A DNA stretch of 64,000 nt from Casuarina equisetifolia (Eukaryota > Streptophyta > Magnoliopsida > Fagales > Casuarinaceae). Shown piece by piece: positions 49,735 through 61,762 of the stretch. The DNA is taken from contig CM052356.1 of the NCBI GenBank assembly GCA_028551475.1, positions 17,263,884-17,327,883 of the forward strand, written 5' to 3'. Within the stretch, counting starts at the first letter, position 1. Each line of letters begins with the position of its first letter. Both the position numbers and the translations under genes were made by a program. The notes under the pieces were generated by a model. The model did not search any database, had not been told where the DNA came from, and worked only from the letters and a program-made list of their open reading frames with translations.

Positions 49735-51907
49735 CCTAAAAGCTTGGTCATATGCATCATTCGAACAATCCCAGAAAGGTATATACTGGTGGAGTGATGT
49801 TGAAGATTTGTACACAGTTATGCAAATGGAATTAGGAGTCACAAATTAGATACACATACATAATTTTTTTTTTATCTATTACGTATATATGGACGTGCAT
49901 TAGTGTTGTACTTTATCGGAGTAGTCATATTTTGCAGCACGTCAGTGCCATGTGGAGCATTCTACTCCATGAGGTGCAATACTAGTAATCTACTTCATCT
50001 GGACCATTTGGGGTTGTTTTATGAAAATTGGTCGGTGCGTGGGAGGCAATAAGATTGTTAATGAGGTTGACACCTAACGATAAACGAGAAAATAATTGGT
50101 TGGGAAAATTATGGTGGTTTGCTAGAGATAAAGCAAAGTCCATTCACTATTTTGTAATTTTCCTGACAAAGAAAGATGGTTTCCTGTTGTTTTCATTGTA
50201 ACTTTTATTGCATTCACAAGACAAGCTTAGACAAAAGGAGGTTATAATTGAAGCACCCACGAATTTCAAATCAGCTAGAACTAGATGGGAAGTTATTGTA
50301 GGATTATGGTCAGGATAACTTAGCTGGGTTAGAAAGCATAGTCATTAAGGTTGCATTTTTTTGGGTAAGAAATATCACTAAAACTAAACGAACCTTTTTT
50401 TTTTTTTTTTTTAATGAGAACGTACAAATTAGACCCCCATTTGGAGGAGTGAAACAAGAATCATGTTTGTTAAATTGAAACATTTTCTTCAATATTTATG
50501 CTTTAGGTCGGCTTTCTAATTACAATAACACATCTTTTCGTGTTAAGCAGGAGATCTGAAACAGCGTTGTTTTCAAAAGATTAAGAAATGCGAAATCTTT
50601 CCGGAGCGCACGAAGTGATCACATGGTAACACCTTCCTCTGAATCTTCGACCTTGAATTTTTAAGTGACAATCAATAGGTAACTGCTGTACCATACGATG
50701 CATTTTGGCCATCGATGCCAAATAATCACATGCAAATAGCAATAAAGAAAATAAGATGCGATCGACAGGATCCATTTAGCAAGGACGTCACAAAGGTAAT
50801 ATCAGGTACCAATATTCCCAGTCCCGTGTTCAGGGTAGAGAATTGCTGTTCCCGTCAAACCTAACTAGGTTAATCCCACAGTTTAAGGACAATAACCTCC
50901 TCATTTCAATAGAATCTCCCTGTTGAATCAGTTATGAAGAACTACGCCTCCGGCGTAGGGTGGAGAGAATTATATCGAATGCACAATCTGAAACAGACTC
51001 TTCTTTTATTTCTTAACGGAAAGGGTCAATAATCCGACGTGCCAACTTAATAATAGCAATCTCTAAACGTCTATGAATTTGAGATTTGACTTAGACTTAC
51101 CAAGATTTTTTTTTTTTTTGGGTTTTTCTCTGATGATAATTTTGGGCTAGCCGGCTTACAGGTGTATGAGTTTTTAATCACTGCTTGTTCCTGCGTTCCC
51201 ACTCGCTAGGATGTTGATAGGGTAAAGAAACATACCAACTCTTTGAACGCTTCCGTGGCACATGGCACTCTTTAAACGCTCTTCTGGTGCGGGAAGTCTT
51301 TCAATGCTTCCCTGGGTTCCATCGTGGTGCATGGCGCTCTTTAAATGAAGTTTGGTTTCTTCTGTAACTTAATTGGAAAGAGAAAATGTCATAAAAACCT
51401 TATCGTCCTTAGTGTCTCTCTGGACTTATTAATACTGTGGGGTTAATATACATCCGAAAGTTGTAGATAAATTACTCACCCCTCATCCTCACCAAATCCT
51501 TAAGGTCAGTCAAATGGATTGAATTTTACCTAAGTCGAGATGAAGTACAGCTGACCGTCTCCATCACCTTACGCTTTTGCATTCTCCAAATGCCATATCA
51601 CTGATTTAGCTTTTTGGGTACAATTAGTTTGATATATGATCGCTTACACTTCTTATTGTCATATATGCGACACACTTTCTTAAAGTCGTGGTTTTACTTT
51701 ATGTGGGCTATTGCTAAGACCCTCTTTAGTAAAAGATCTAAATTCCCGAAATTTAAAATATGGGAAAACCCTATCCAAACCCTTGGGTCACGTTGTAGAT
51801 GAATGAGACCTGCGAACCCACATGAATCAGGACCGTCCATCTCACCGTTATGGCCATCCACGATGGATAAAGAGCAAATCATTCTCTGGCAGGTAGCATC
51901 CATCCCC

Positions 51908-51914
51908 TATAAAT
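51908..51914 (+). promoter_or_regulatory. TATA box of the first ASR gene
   Basis: TATAAAT, 91 bases before the start codon, followed by a C-rich stretch suitable for a start site and a leader of about 60 bases. Confidence 0.65.
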
Positions 51915-52004
51915 GCCACCCCCTGCCCAAGCTTTCTCCCACGGCATAACAATCCCATCAACCATCCCTGCTTCTATCCGCTTCAAGAATCAAACACTGC
52001 TACC

Positions 52005-52928
52005 ATGGCCGAAGAGAAGCACCATCACCACCTTTTCCACCACAAGAAGGATGAAGACAAGCCTGTTGACAGCGCCTACTCCGAAACCGCTTACTCCGAG
52101 ACTGCCTACTCAACTGGTGGCCCAGGCGAGACTGCCTACTCAACTGGTGGCCCAGGCGAGACTGCCTACTCAACTGGTGGCCTAGGCGAGACTGCCTACT
52201 CCACTGGTGGCCCAGGCGGGTATGGTGAGACCAAGAAGCCCGAACATGACTACGAGAAGGAGGAGAAGCACCACAAGCATCTCGAGCACGTTGGCGAGTT
52301 CGGTGCTGCTGCTGCTGGTGCTTATGCCCTGGTAATCATATGGTTCTACTTTTGCTATCTGGTTCTTCTTAAATAATCTATTTATTTTTGTGGGCTAACT
52401 AATAAACCATGGCTGCATGTATGACTCTCTAATCGCAACCCCTTGGATCTGAACCCTGTTACTTCTCAGGGTAAAAGACAAAACAAGATCACAGCCAATA
52501 TTTTACAAAAGAACACTAAAATTCAACTACTCTTTTGAACGGAAGACATATTTCAATTAGAGAACTTGCCTAATCTAAGGAAATTACTATTCATCTTGCT
52601 TCCACTGTGATCTAGGCGCAGCTGAGTGAATTTGTACCAATTGTCTATGGTGGAACAAATTCGATTTACTTTTGTCCCTTCTTTTTCTTCAGAAATTGAC
52701 CCCTTGTTTTGTGTTCCTTCTTTTTCCTGACCAAAATATCAGTATGAGAAGCACCAGGCAAAGAAGGACCCAGAGCATGCACATAGGCACAAGATAGAAG
52801 AGGAGATCGCAGCTGCGGCCGCAGTTGGATCTGGAGGATTTGCCTTCCATGAGCATCATGAGAAGAAAGAGGCAAAGGAAGAAGAAGAAGAGGCTCACGG
52901 AAAGAAGCACCACCACCTTTTCGGTTGA
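52005..52928 (+). CDS. ASR: ASR (abscisic acid, stress, ripening) protein, repeat-expanded
   Basis: Two exons: 52005-52331 and 52743-52928, 513 bases (170 residues), with a phase-0 GT-AG intron after GAYAL. The start [13 protein letters not shown] is the His-rich zinc-binding N-terminus of ASR proteins. The middle holds four exact or near-exact copies of [10 protein letters not shown]. The ABA/WDS domain follows ([20 protein letters not shown], then [20 protein letters not shown]), ending in an acidic-basic tail ([20 protein letters not shown]). ASRs are small, disordered, zinc-stabilised hydrophilins acting as chaperones and, in some species, DNA-binding regulators induced by ABA, sugar or drought. 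It is convergent with the second ASR gene. Confidence 0.95.
52098..52217 (+). repeat. 30-bp in-frame tandem repeat, four copies, in ASR exon 1
   Basis: Units start at 52098, 52128, 52158 and 52188, each encoding [10 protein letters not shown]; the third has Leu for Pro. Shorter SETAY-like units precede the array. Confidence 0.95.
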
Positions 52929-54946
52929 GAAAAGAAGACACCTTTTATTCCAAGTGTCTTTATTAATTATGTGCTTTTCTCCAGTTTGTGGTGTGTTTAT
53001 TAACCCCCCAGTATGGAGCTTCCCCAAATAAGACTTGTGGAAGAGTGTGTTTGTGAATGCTTCCTTGGTTGGTACATGTCCTTGTTAATGGGTGCCATCT
53101 GGTGGGATTATTATGCAGTTTCTTTCCTTTGTTTTGGTAACTTATTGTGCAATGTTAATGGTATTAGTATAAAAGTGTTCTCATGGGATCCGGCTGTATT
53201 TGTCACGGGATCGGCATTTTTCTCAAACAAGCTAAAATAAATGGCCCCATTGAATGACATAAATCATATACGATTACAAGTCCGAGTGATTTGACTTTCT
53301 TGTTACTGGGAAAATTATTTCTTTTCGTGGTGACGGGACCAATAAATAATTGATTTATAAAGGCAGAATTAAGAACACTTGTGCTGGGCAAAGTGCAAGC
53401 CAGTTCTAATTTCCAGATTAAAACATTAAAAGTTTAATCCCCATTGTCTATTGGAATGGGCTTTACACTTGTGATGTGTTCGGAATATTCCAAAGCATAG
53501 AGAATGTTCTTAATAACCTTTTTATAAAATGCTATGTAATCAGTAATAGTTGAACTCACAGCCGCATAAGAAAAGTACTATCAGAGGAGAAGAATCAAAA
53601 TCCAAGGTATAAGAACAAGAATTTAACGAGGTTTGATAATATTACCTAGGGAGATCCATGAGCAGAAGAATGATTTCACCAATTTTTCAAAAGAAGTTAC
53701 AATGATTTGTAGCATCTCGGTCTTTGCAAAACCTCATAGTATGATAAAATGTGAAGAAAAAACTATTGGAACTAGGATTCACAAATGGAGAATAAAAAAA
53801 TAGGAATCATAATACTAGAATTGAGGATTCATTTCACAAGGATTTAGAACAGCATATCTGATGTTGAAATAACTAAGTTAATTTTTTTTTTTTGGCTTTG
53901 AAAACTATTTTCAATCACATCACAGCACATGTACACTAAGGCGAAATATAAAGAGTGGTTTTTCTTTAGCAAAGGACTGGCTTTAAGAATAACTCAATTA
54001 CCATGTCAACAATGCTACCATGTATCGAATGTCGATACTACTTCTCTCGTCATTGGCTGTGTCATATATATATATATATATATCTAATTTTTTTTTCAAT
54101 TTCAGCTGCATGCACTTCATTGATTAAAACATGCACTTTTACCATACAGAATGGACCTTTTTCCATTTGTAACATACAATTCCAATCATTCTTTTAAGCC
54201 CAAGAAAAGGAGTTGTCACTTCTGAACCAAAATTCACAAACGCCATAACAAACTTCCATCAATTTTCCTTTCTTTTTCCCTCTTCTTTTTTGTACTTCTA
54301 CTCTTCAATCAAAATTTGGTGGATTTGTACGCTTTAGTATTCTGGGCAAGTAAATTTGTCTCATTCATGCGACACATTGCTATACCTTCTGTCTCAGATA
54401 ATTTAGTTACTGAGGGAAAAAAATGCAGATGATTAAGTTTTCCTCTCTTAAGGACAACCACAAGCATCTTAGGACTCGGATGGAGTTGGTAACATTTTTG
54501 GCCTGATTCTTTTGAGAGGGTTAAGGATCACAGTATTGGCGTGTATATTTGAAACCGCAAGCGTTGTTGTGCAATAGATTCACGCCAAGAAGCGCTACAG
54601 TTTTGTCGTTTACCCCTACGGGGCAGCTGGGTGACCTAAATTCTCGCAAACAAACACGCGAAAAAGGAAGACTTCAAACTTCCAAGAAGCTTAGGGAATT
54701 AAATTTTGAATTGAAAAAAAAAGCGGAAGGTTAAGAAACTCTGAAGATACTATTTTATTGCGAACATCCACTTGACCTTACACAGACTGCAAGAGAACCA
54801 GATAGGACCTATCTAACGGGGACATGAACCCCACCAGAAGACACCGAAAAACTCAGCTTATATCATATGGGGTGGTCGTTCACTGATGACTAAAATGACA
54901 TGAATTAATTAACTTAACCAAAAGCATGCATAGTAACGGACAGCAA
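52929..54946. other. Convergent spacer between the two ASR genes
   Basis: It contains the 3' regions of both ASR genes, a short AT run at 54064-54083 and, at about 53620-53700, a phrase resembling the AATTTAACGAGGTTTG sequences common in degraded plant repeats. I see no gene. Confidence 0.45.
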
Positions 54947-55594
54947 TTAAAAGATATGGTGGTGCTTCTTTCCGTGAGCCTCCTCATCTTCTCTCTTTGC
55001 CTGTTTCTTCTCGTGATGCTCATGGAACGCAAAGCCACCAACACCGACGGCAACTGCTGCAGCGATCCCCTCTTCAACCTTGTGCTTGTGGGCATGCTCT
55101 GGGTCTTTCTTTGCCTCGTGCTTCTCATGCTGATTAGTCATTGAAATAGAGCAAAAGCTTGAAACAGACGCCAAAAAAGCTATTCACGGATTCACACAAG
55201 GATTGATATATATATATATTTTCAGTTTCTTTATATCTGACAGCCTTAAACCTCTCATCAATTACGATTTCATACGAGTTACAGATTTTGGTTTATGCTG
55301 TTTGAGATCCAAAATCGGGTAGAGATGAAAAAAAAAAAAAAGATCTCTAAATGCAAGAACTTCAAAACATTAGAAAAGTAATATTAAAGTAAACGCGTCA
55401 AAACGGAAGGGAAGAAAACGAGGCTAAAAGGAGGACACCACCAAGGCATAAGCTCCAGCTGCAACAGCACCAATCTCACTTAGCTGCTCAAGATGCTTGT
55501 GTTGCTTCTCCTCCTTTTTGTAATCAACAGGTTGGTTTCCATCTCCATGGTGGTGGTGGTGGTGGTGGTGGTGATGGTGGTCGCCTTCTGCCAT
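54947..55594 (-). CDS. ASR: Second ASR protein, compact and polyhistidine-rich
   Basis: Two exons: 55594..55442 and 55129..54947, 336 bases (111 residues), with a phase-0 intron after GAYAL, exactly as in the other ASR gene. The N-terminus MAEGDHHHH continues as a run of eleven His. The ABA/WDS domain follows ([40 protein letters not shown]) and the tail GKKHHHIF matches its neighbour. It lacks the [10 protein letters not shown] repeats. The shared intron site and the tail-to-tail layout indicate an inverted duplication. A TATA-like TATAAAAG lies on the gene strand at about 55713-55720. Confidence 0.94.
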
Positions 55595-55712
55595 GGTGGC
55601 CGTAGAGTTTGACGTATGGCTAGAGAAAAAATACGGAACTATTCTCCCAAATGTCAATTTCGAAGGTTTTTAAACGGCTTGTGATGTGTGGAGGATTGAA
55701 ATGGGTTTGGTT

Positions 55713-55720
55713 GCTTTTAT
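55713..55720 (-). promoter_or_regulatory. TATA box of the second ASR gene
   Basis: The minus strand reads TATAAAAG about 120 bases before the ATG, consistent with a leader of roughly 90 bases. Confidence 0.55.
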
Positions 55721-56185
55721 AAGAGGCGATGGTGATATAAAACAGATGAATAAGCCTTCTCGCCATCGCGAGAGAGGTTTATCTAGTCTAGTTTTATCTC
55801 GTGGCCCTACTTTATGCGTTAGCCGGGTTTGCATGCAGAATTTTCTCAAGGATTGTGCTTTCTAGATCATTGAAAAAGGAATATTGGAGATCAATTCCCG
55901 GGTTCATGTCAGCAGGCGAAAGGTAGGATTAAAAACAAACTCACTTGCCTAAGGCAAATTGCTACCATAAGAATAGTTGTAGCGGATGTGCCCAAAACTA
56001 CGTTCTAGACCTATTAGGGCCACTTTTAATGGCTGGTGATGCCTTTCAGGCTGATGAACACCCTATCCACTTCCCAATCAATAATGAACACTATCTTTCA
56101 TGATGTTCTAAGGTACTTTGTGTTAATCTTTTTCTATGATATACTTATGTATAGCAAAAACTAGGTTGACCTTTGTGAGCATGTT

Positions 56186-56442
56186 TGTTGAAGATTGGAA
56201 AAGTGTTAATCACACTTACTATATTACCATATTGGGTGACTTATCATGTTACCATGTTGGGTCTTGGAATAAGGCTAAATATATTGCAATTATTATGTAT
56301 ATGTTATTTTCCTTAAATGGATTAGGTCTTACATTATATAAATTTAGGGTTTTTAATCCTTGTAACAGAACAAGCCATCTTTCTCTTTGTATGATTTTTA
56401 TTCAAACTTTCATCCCATTAATGAAAATAGTAGAACATTTTT
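56186..56442 (+). repeat. 5' LTR of the copia element (left boundary tentative)
   Basis: It starts with TGTTGAAGATTGG, a typical plant copia LTR start, and ends with CA directly before the primer site. A TATA-like TATATAAATTT lies near 56335. The 3' LTR is outside the window, so the boundary cannot be confirmed by pairing. Confidence 0.6.
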
Positions 56443-56455
56443 CATGGTATCAGAG
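56443..56455 (+). other. Primer-binding site for initiator tRNA-Met
   Basis: TGGTATCAGAGCC matches the complement of the plant initiator methionine tRNA 3' end used by most copia elements and directly follows the LTR. Confidence 0.85.
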
Positions 56456-57079
56456 CCTAATGATGTTATGAGATTCTTTTTATTTTTGGATTAATTCTCT
56501 TGCTCCCATCGATGTTTAATAGGAAAGTTCCATTTTTTGGCATTCTCGGTTTGGGTTTCTTGGTGTTGCCAATTTTTTGTCTTTTTCCTTTGTCAACTAA
56601 ACAAAGGAATTGGTTCTCTCGTTGGTTTCCTTGATCTTGCTACCATTTTGTCCTTTTCTTCAACAAAGGTCTTCAACCTACGTGGATTCTTTTCTCTCTA
56701 TTCCGATGGAAAGGTACAATCTTTATTTGGTTGCAATAAGAACTCATTATTTGATTTTCTCTCTCATTTCAGTGGAAAGGTGCGTGTTACACTCACAAAG
56801 GAGCATTATTTGGTATTTTCTTGTTACCTTTTTGCTTTTGCACTTTGTAACTATTTTGATTTGCTATTATGGTTTGGATACTTTATTGAATTATTGCTTT
56901 TCTTGGACATTTCCTGGTATGAGTAGCTTGGAGACTTTTTTGGTTTTGTCATGGCTATCGTGTTGGATTCTCTTCAACCACTGGTTACTCTATATGTTGC
57001 TTATCATGCCTAAAAAACTCACTAAAAGAATGAGGATCAATCAAGTTCTAAATTGGATTATCATGAGGGTTATGTTTTC

Positions 57080-58146
57080 CCAATTTCGATCATCACAGAC
57101 TCGAATGATCCCCTATATCTACCACCTAGTGACATTGTGGTGATCTTTTGTTTTGTTTCAAACTCAATGGCCTTGGTAATTATGTTGTTTGGAGTCATGC
57201 TATGAAACTCACCCTTCTATTCAAGAATAAATTGGTATTTGTGGATGGCAAATATCCTACTCTAGTTGAAAATTCACCTTATTTGCCTATTTGGGAGTGT
57301 TGTAATGTGATTTGTCTTTCCTGATCCTTAACTCATTATTTGGGTAGTTCCATGAAGGCCTAATCTACATAATCAGTGTCACTAATCTCTAGAAGGAGCT
57401 TTGTACTTGTTACAGCTAGGTCCTTGGATCTACAACCTTCTGAATGAATTGAGCTCCACAAAGCAATTGGATGGATCAATTGCTTTTTCTTTTGATCAAT
57501 TGAGAGCATTATAGGATGTGTATGTAGCATTGATGGCCCTAGATTCGCCAAAAATGTCCAAAATCGATGGTTGGAAACTTCATCAAGAACATATGAAGTT
57601 TTATTAATTCTTAAGATGACTAGATAACCGTTTTTCTTATTTTAGAGACCAAATCTACTCATGAGGCTATTTCTTGACATTTTTCAAGCATACTCGATCG
57701 CCAACAATGCTAAATATCAGTATAGAGGACCGAAGAAGATGACCAACAATTCTCAAGCTTTAATGGCGACCTATGGGACTAATGCAACAAGTTGGTCCAC
57801 ATTTGAGCCACTTATTGTGGTGCTTGAGCCTAAGCCGTTAATTAGGGTAACATTTTTGAATAACAAAAATGACACATTATTTTTGCTTAAAGTAGGGCAA
57901 AATGACATGTCGTCTAGGATTTATGGCAAGCCCAAATGTGAGTACTGTGGATGCAAGGAGCAATGCAAGGAAAGTTATTATTGTCTTAGGGGGCCTCAAT
58001 GTGAGCATTTTCAAATTTTTGGACATAAGAAGGAAGCTTGTTACAAGTTTAATGGCTATCCTCTAGGTCATAAGAACTTTGTTGGTAACTCTACTGTCAA
58101 TTTGGCTACTATTGAGCCTAGTCACTACACTTTTACACTAGAGTAG
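57080..58146 (+). pseudogene. Degenerate copia gag
   Basis: The N-terminal gag signature is recognisable at about 57178-57260 (NYVVWSHAMKLTLLFKNKL). After frame breaks, an open stretch from 57661 to 58146 carries a capsid/nucleocapsid end with a Cys/His-rich zinc knuckle (CEHFQIFGHKKEACYKFNGY), in which the second Cys of the C-x2-C-x4-H-x4-C motif is Phe. Several stops separate the two parts, so no intact gag is made. Confidence 0.75.
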
Positions 58147-58229
58147 TATGACCGCATTATTCAAATAATCAAGGAAGACTATGGTAGGACCTCTCATGCT
58201 AATGGAGTAGCTATTCTAGAATTTTTTTA

Positions 58230-60424
58230 GTACATTTGAATTATAGATAGTGGGGCCATTGATTATATTACTGTCGACTTTAATTGCTTAGAATTTCCTA
58301 TTAAATGCATGTCTAAGTTTAGATATGTTAAACTGCCAAATGGGGAACTAACCTAAGTCTCCCACACTAGTTCCAGAACCCTAGCTGATGGTTTGAAATT
58401 ACATATTGTACTTTATTCTTATGATTTCAAATATAATTTGTTATCCATAACTAAATTCACTATTGAGAATAATTGTTTAGTGGTTTTTTATACAAATTTG
58501 TGTGTATTTCAAGACCTCTCGGGTGATGTCAAAGGAATTGGTAGAATGTGACATAGACTTTATTTTTTCTTGCACCTTATGAATAAGCATGTTAGTAAGT
58601 GTTTTGGTATTGCATTGTCCCTTTCAATTACTTCAGCATGTAATGACCTTAATTTTCATCTATGACATTTGAGACTTAGTCATATGTCTTTATCTAAATT
58701 TAAATTTTTGAATGATTTCAAAGATTTTTCGTCTTCTGATTTTCATTGCTTAGTTTGTGCTCTTCCTAAGAAAACGCATGATCCATTCATTGTTTGCACT
58801 GAGAATGTCAAAAATCTTTTTGATTTAATTCATTTGGACATTTGATAACCATATCATGCTTTAAATCATGATAGTTCAAAATATTTTCTAACCATTGTTG
58901 ATGATTTTTCACTAGGGACTTGGACTTTCCTCATGAAACACAAGACTGAAACGATATCACATTTGGAATGTTTCTTTAACACAATTCAAAATCATTTCAA
59001 CATTGAATCAAATGCATTTGTTTTGATACTGCAACTGATTTATTTAATTTCTCATGCGACAAATTATTTTCATTGCAGAGTATAATTCATGAAACTTCAT
59101 GTGTATATACCCTATAATAGAATGGTGTGATAAAATATAAACATCGTCATTTATTGGATGTTGCATGAACATTAAAATTTCAAAGCCACATGTCTGCACA
59201 TTTTTTAGGTGAGTGTATACTCATTGCCATACACATTATTAATCATATCTCTTCTTCAGTCTTACATGGAAAATATCCTTATGAAATGATTCATGGGAAA
59301 GCTCCTAACCTTCTAGACTTTGAATCTTCGGTTGTCTTTGCTATGCTTTAATGGTGGGGCCCAAAGACAAATTTTCCTCTTAAGCTATTTCTAGTATTTT
59401 TCATGGGATACCTTTTTTGACAAAAAAAGGTATAAACTTTATGACATTGAAAGAAAGAAATTTTTTGTGAGTTATGATATTTATTTTCATTAAAATATTT
59501 TTTATTTTACAAACATAAAGACTAGGTCCCATTTTTTAGAATTTCCCATGATGTCATTTCAAGATGAGGAGCATGCACAACAAGTTATCAGAGTTAATCC
59601 TAATTCGAATGCTTAAGTAATCCCTCTTGCACAATCAAATCCCATCTCTATTACTACCATTTATACTACACCAAATATTACCACTTCCAATATATCAGGC
59701 AACCAACCCAATGATTCTATCTTGGAGATTCTAGATCCTTCTTTTGCATCACTTTATATTTTCACTTATGATGTGACAGGGGATGATCCTTTCTCACCAA
59801 CCATGCTTGATCTCATAGTCCTTCCATTACTTCCTAAACAATTTACTAGAATTTTCAGGCCACTCATATGAACTCAAGATTATGTCTGCAACAACATTGT
59901 CAGTCCATCCATATAGTACCCTATCTTTAATTATGTATCTTATACATATTTACTCATTCCACATTAGCATTTCATAGCAGCCATTTCACCTGAGATAGAA
60001 CCTTTGTTCTACCATGAGACAATTAAGGATTCTAAATGGCGAGATGCCATGGATTAGGAAATGAAAAAAATTAAAATTGAATGAAGCATGGAAACTAATA
60101 GACTTACCACCACGGAAAAAAATCCGTAGGATGTAAATGAGTTTACAAGATTAAAAATCATGTTGATGGGAGTATTAAGTACCTTAAGGCTTGTCTAGTA
60201 GCAAAATGTTATAATTAGACAGAAAGGATCAATTATCATGAGGCTTTTTTTTTTCTATAATAAAATATATGACAATTAAAAGTGCATTATCTATTGTTTC
60301 ACAACGTAAATAGACTACTTGACAAATGTCCATAATGTATTTTTAGATGGAGACTTAAATGAGGATGTATGTATGAAATCATCATTTAGGAGTCCTTTTG
60401 AAGGAGATTCCAAAGTTTGTATTA
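58230..60424 (+). pseudogene. Degenerate copia pol: protease, integrase, start of reverse transcriptase
   Basis: A protease DSGA-type active site lies near 58247. The integrase zinc-binding module shows H-x4-H (HLRLSHM, about 58668) and C-x2-C (CLVCAL, about 58750), followed by a core start (FDLIHLDI, about 58818). The reverse transcriptase N-terminus (DSKWRDAMD) is at about 60030. Multiple stop codons and frame changes interrupt it. Sequence similarity to pol stops abruptly near 60424. Confidence 0.75.
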
Positions 60425-61360
60425 TCTAATTATTTATTGCCTTATCATGTAAATAATGATGTGTCATCCAATTAAAATAGTTGTATTGAAATATGTGAAG
60501 CTTCTTTTTGAAAAAAAAAAGTGTAATAGTTGTTGATGCATTAACTTAGTGTGCATTAATAAATTTTAATAAAAAATAACAATTATAAATGAGAGATTTT
60601 GACTAAAAACTCATAGTGGTTATGATAGGTCCTAAAAGCTATTTTCTTGATATCCTCCTCTCTCATTCATACTTGATGGTATCCCAACCATAAATACTAT
60701 GCTTTATGTATCTTGTCTGGACACAACCTAAGGGCATGTGGGTCTTGGATGCCTACTCCATATAGGCAACAAATAAACTCCATTTTGACTTCTCTTTCAA
60801 ATAGAAATCAAAAGTACAAAATTACCAAAATACCCATAAAAAATGCTAACCAAATTGACAAAAATACCCCTTTGACTATCCCTAAAAACAATAAAAAAAT
60901 ATCTTGAAAAGAATAATAGAAAATACTACAAAAATTGACACAAAAATCACTTGAAAATTATGTCTAGCTTGTGTAGCTCACACGCATAGTCAATGGTCAG
61001 CAGTCAACAGTCAACAATCACATATGGGTTAGGTCTAGAGCTTAGGCTGGATTAAGTCTTTGGATCTGGTCTATGGGCTTAGGTCAATGGATTCTAGGTT
61101 AACTCAAAATATGGGTCAATGGATCAACAAGGGTCAACTCGGGTCAAATAGTGGGTTAACGGTTTTGTTTGTTGCCATCACTTTTCTCCACCAATTTCCA
61201 CTGTTCCATGATGGTTTCTAAAAAAAAAAAAAAAAATGCCAATCAATAAATTGACTTCTGATGAGTCTATAGAATATTGCTTTGCTCTACGAAATAGTCA
61301 AACTAAAAAGGAATTGCAAATCCCCTTTTTAGCCACATGGGTTCAACATAACTGTTTGAT

Positions 61361-61605
61361 AAAATCTAAATGCAAGTGAACATGTCGAACAAGTAATATA
61401 ATGATAAGTATGAGTATCGTTCCACGATTTTGCCACACAATAAGCATCAAGTTCTCCATGTTCATCCATTTTCTCCTTGCCTCCTTATGCTACATAAATA
61501 AGATAAATTTAGGTAAATAAAGAGGAGTTTAAATGTTTTCTCACAATTAATAAAGTTATTTATTGCCTAAAATAGGTAAAATAACTCTATAAAAATAGAG
61601 TTATC
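61361..61605 (+). repeat. Short copy of a hairpin-ended repeat
   Basis: It begins with TAAATGCAAGTGAACATGT (about 61367) and a TATCGTTCC motif, then runs directly into a 170-base 3' block (61435-61605). That block ends with a perfect 10-base stem (61581-61590 and 61595-61604) and AAAA loop. Confidence 0.7.
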
Positions 61606-61762
61606 AACAACGCGTAACATTTTGATCAATTTTTTGACCAAATCTTGATATGTCAGTTGAGAAAATCTTTGTATAAGTTAAAGCAAGCTTCACAATAGTA
61701 GAATGAGAAGTTTACAGAAGCTATAGTATTTGCTAGTTATCGACAATTGTTATATGTTCAGT

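Larger units (their letters stand above)
44746..51907. other. Gene-poor 7-kb spacer
   Basis: No reading frame shows a family signature or the codon pattern of a gene. The region contains A27 at 46029-46055, AAT repeats at 46682-46703, a 30-bp tandem pair at 48852-48911, a G-rich block at 49262-49287, AAAAAG repeats at about 49699-49734, a T-run at 50396-50412, and the ASR promoter at its right end. The upstream stretch 51240-51350 repeats the phrase TGGCACATGGCACTCTTTAA in a diverged form. Confidence 0.6.

Noticed and set aside
49610-49849. 79-codon plus-strand frame in the gene-poor spacer
   Set aside because: Its middle is the AAAAAG repeat, and it has no domain or nearby promoter signal.
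56537-57143. Overlapping plus-strand frames of 129 and 177 codons rich in Phe and Leu
   Set aside because: They lie in the T-rich leader between the copia primer site and gag and resemble no protein family. The hydrophobic composition follows from base composition.
60713-60907. Small plus-strand frames inside the inserted DNA as genes or a transposase
   Set aside because: Short, AT-driven composition with Asn/Lys/Ile runs and no catalytic motif.
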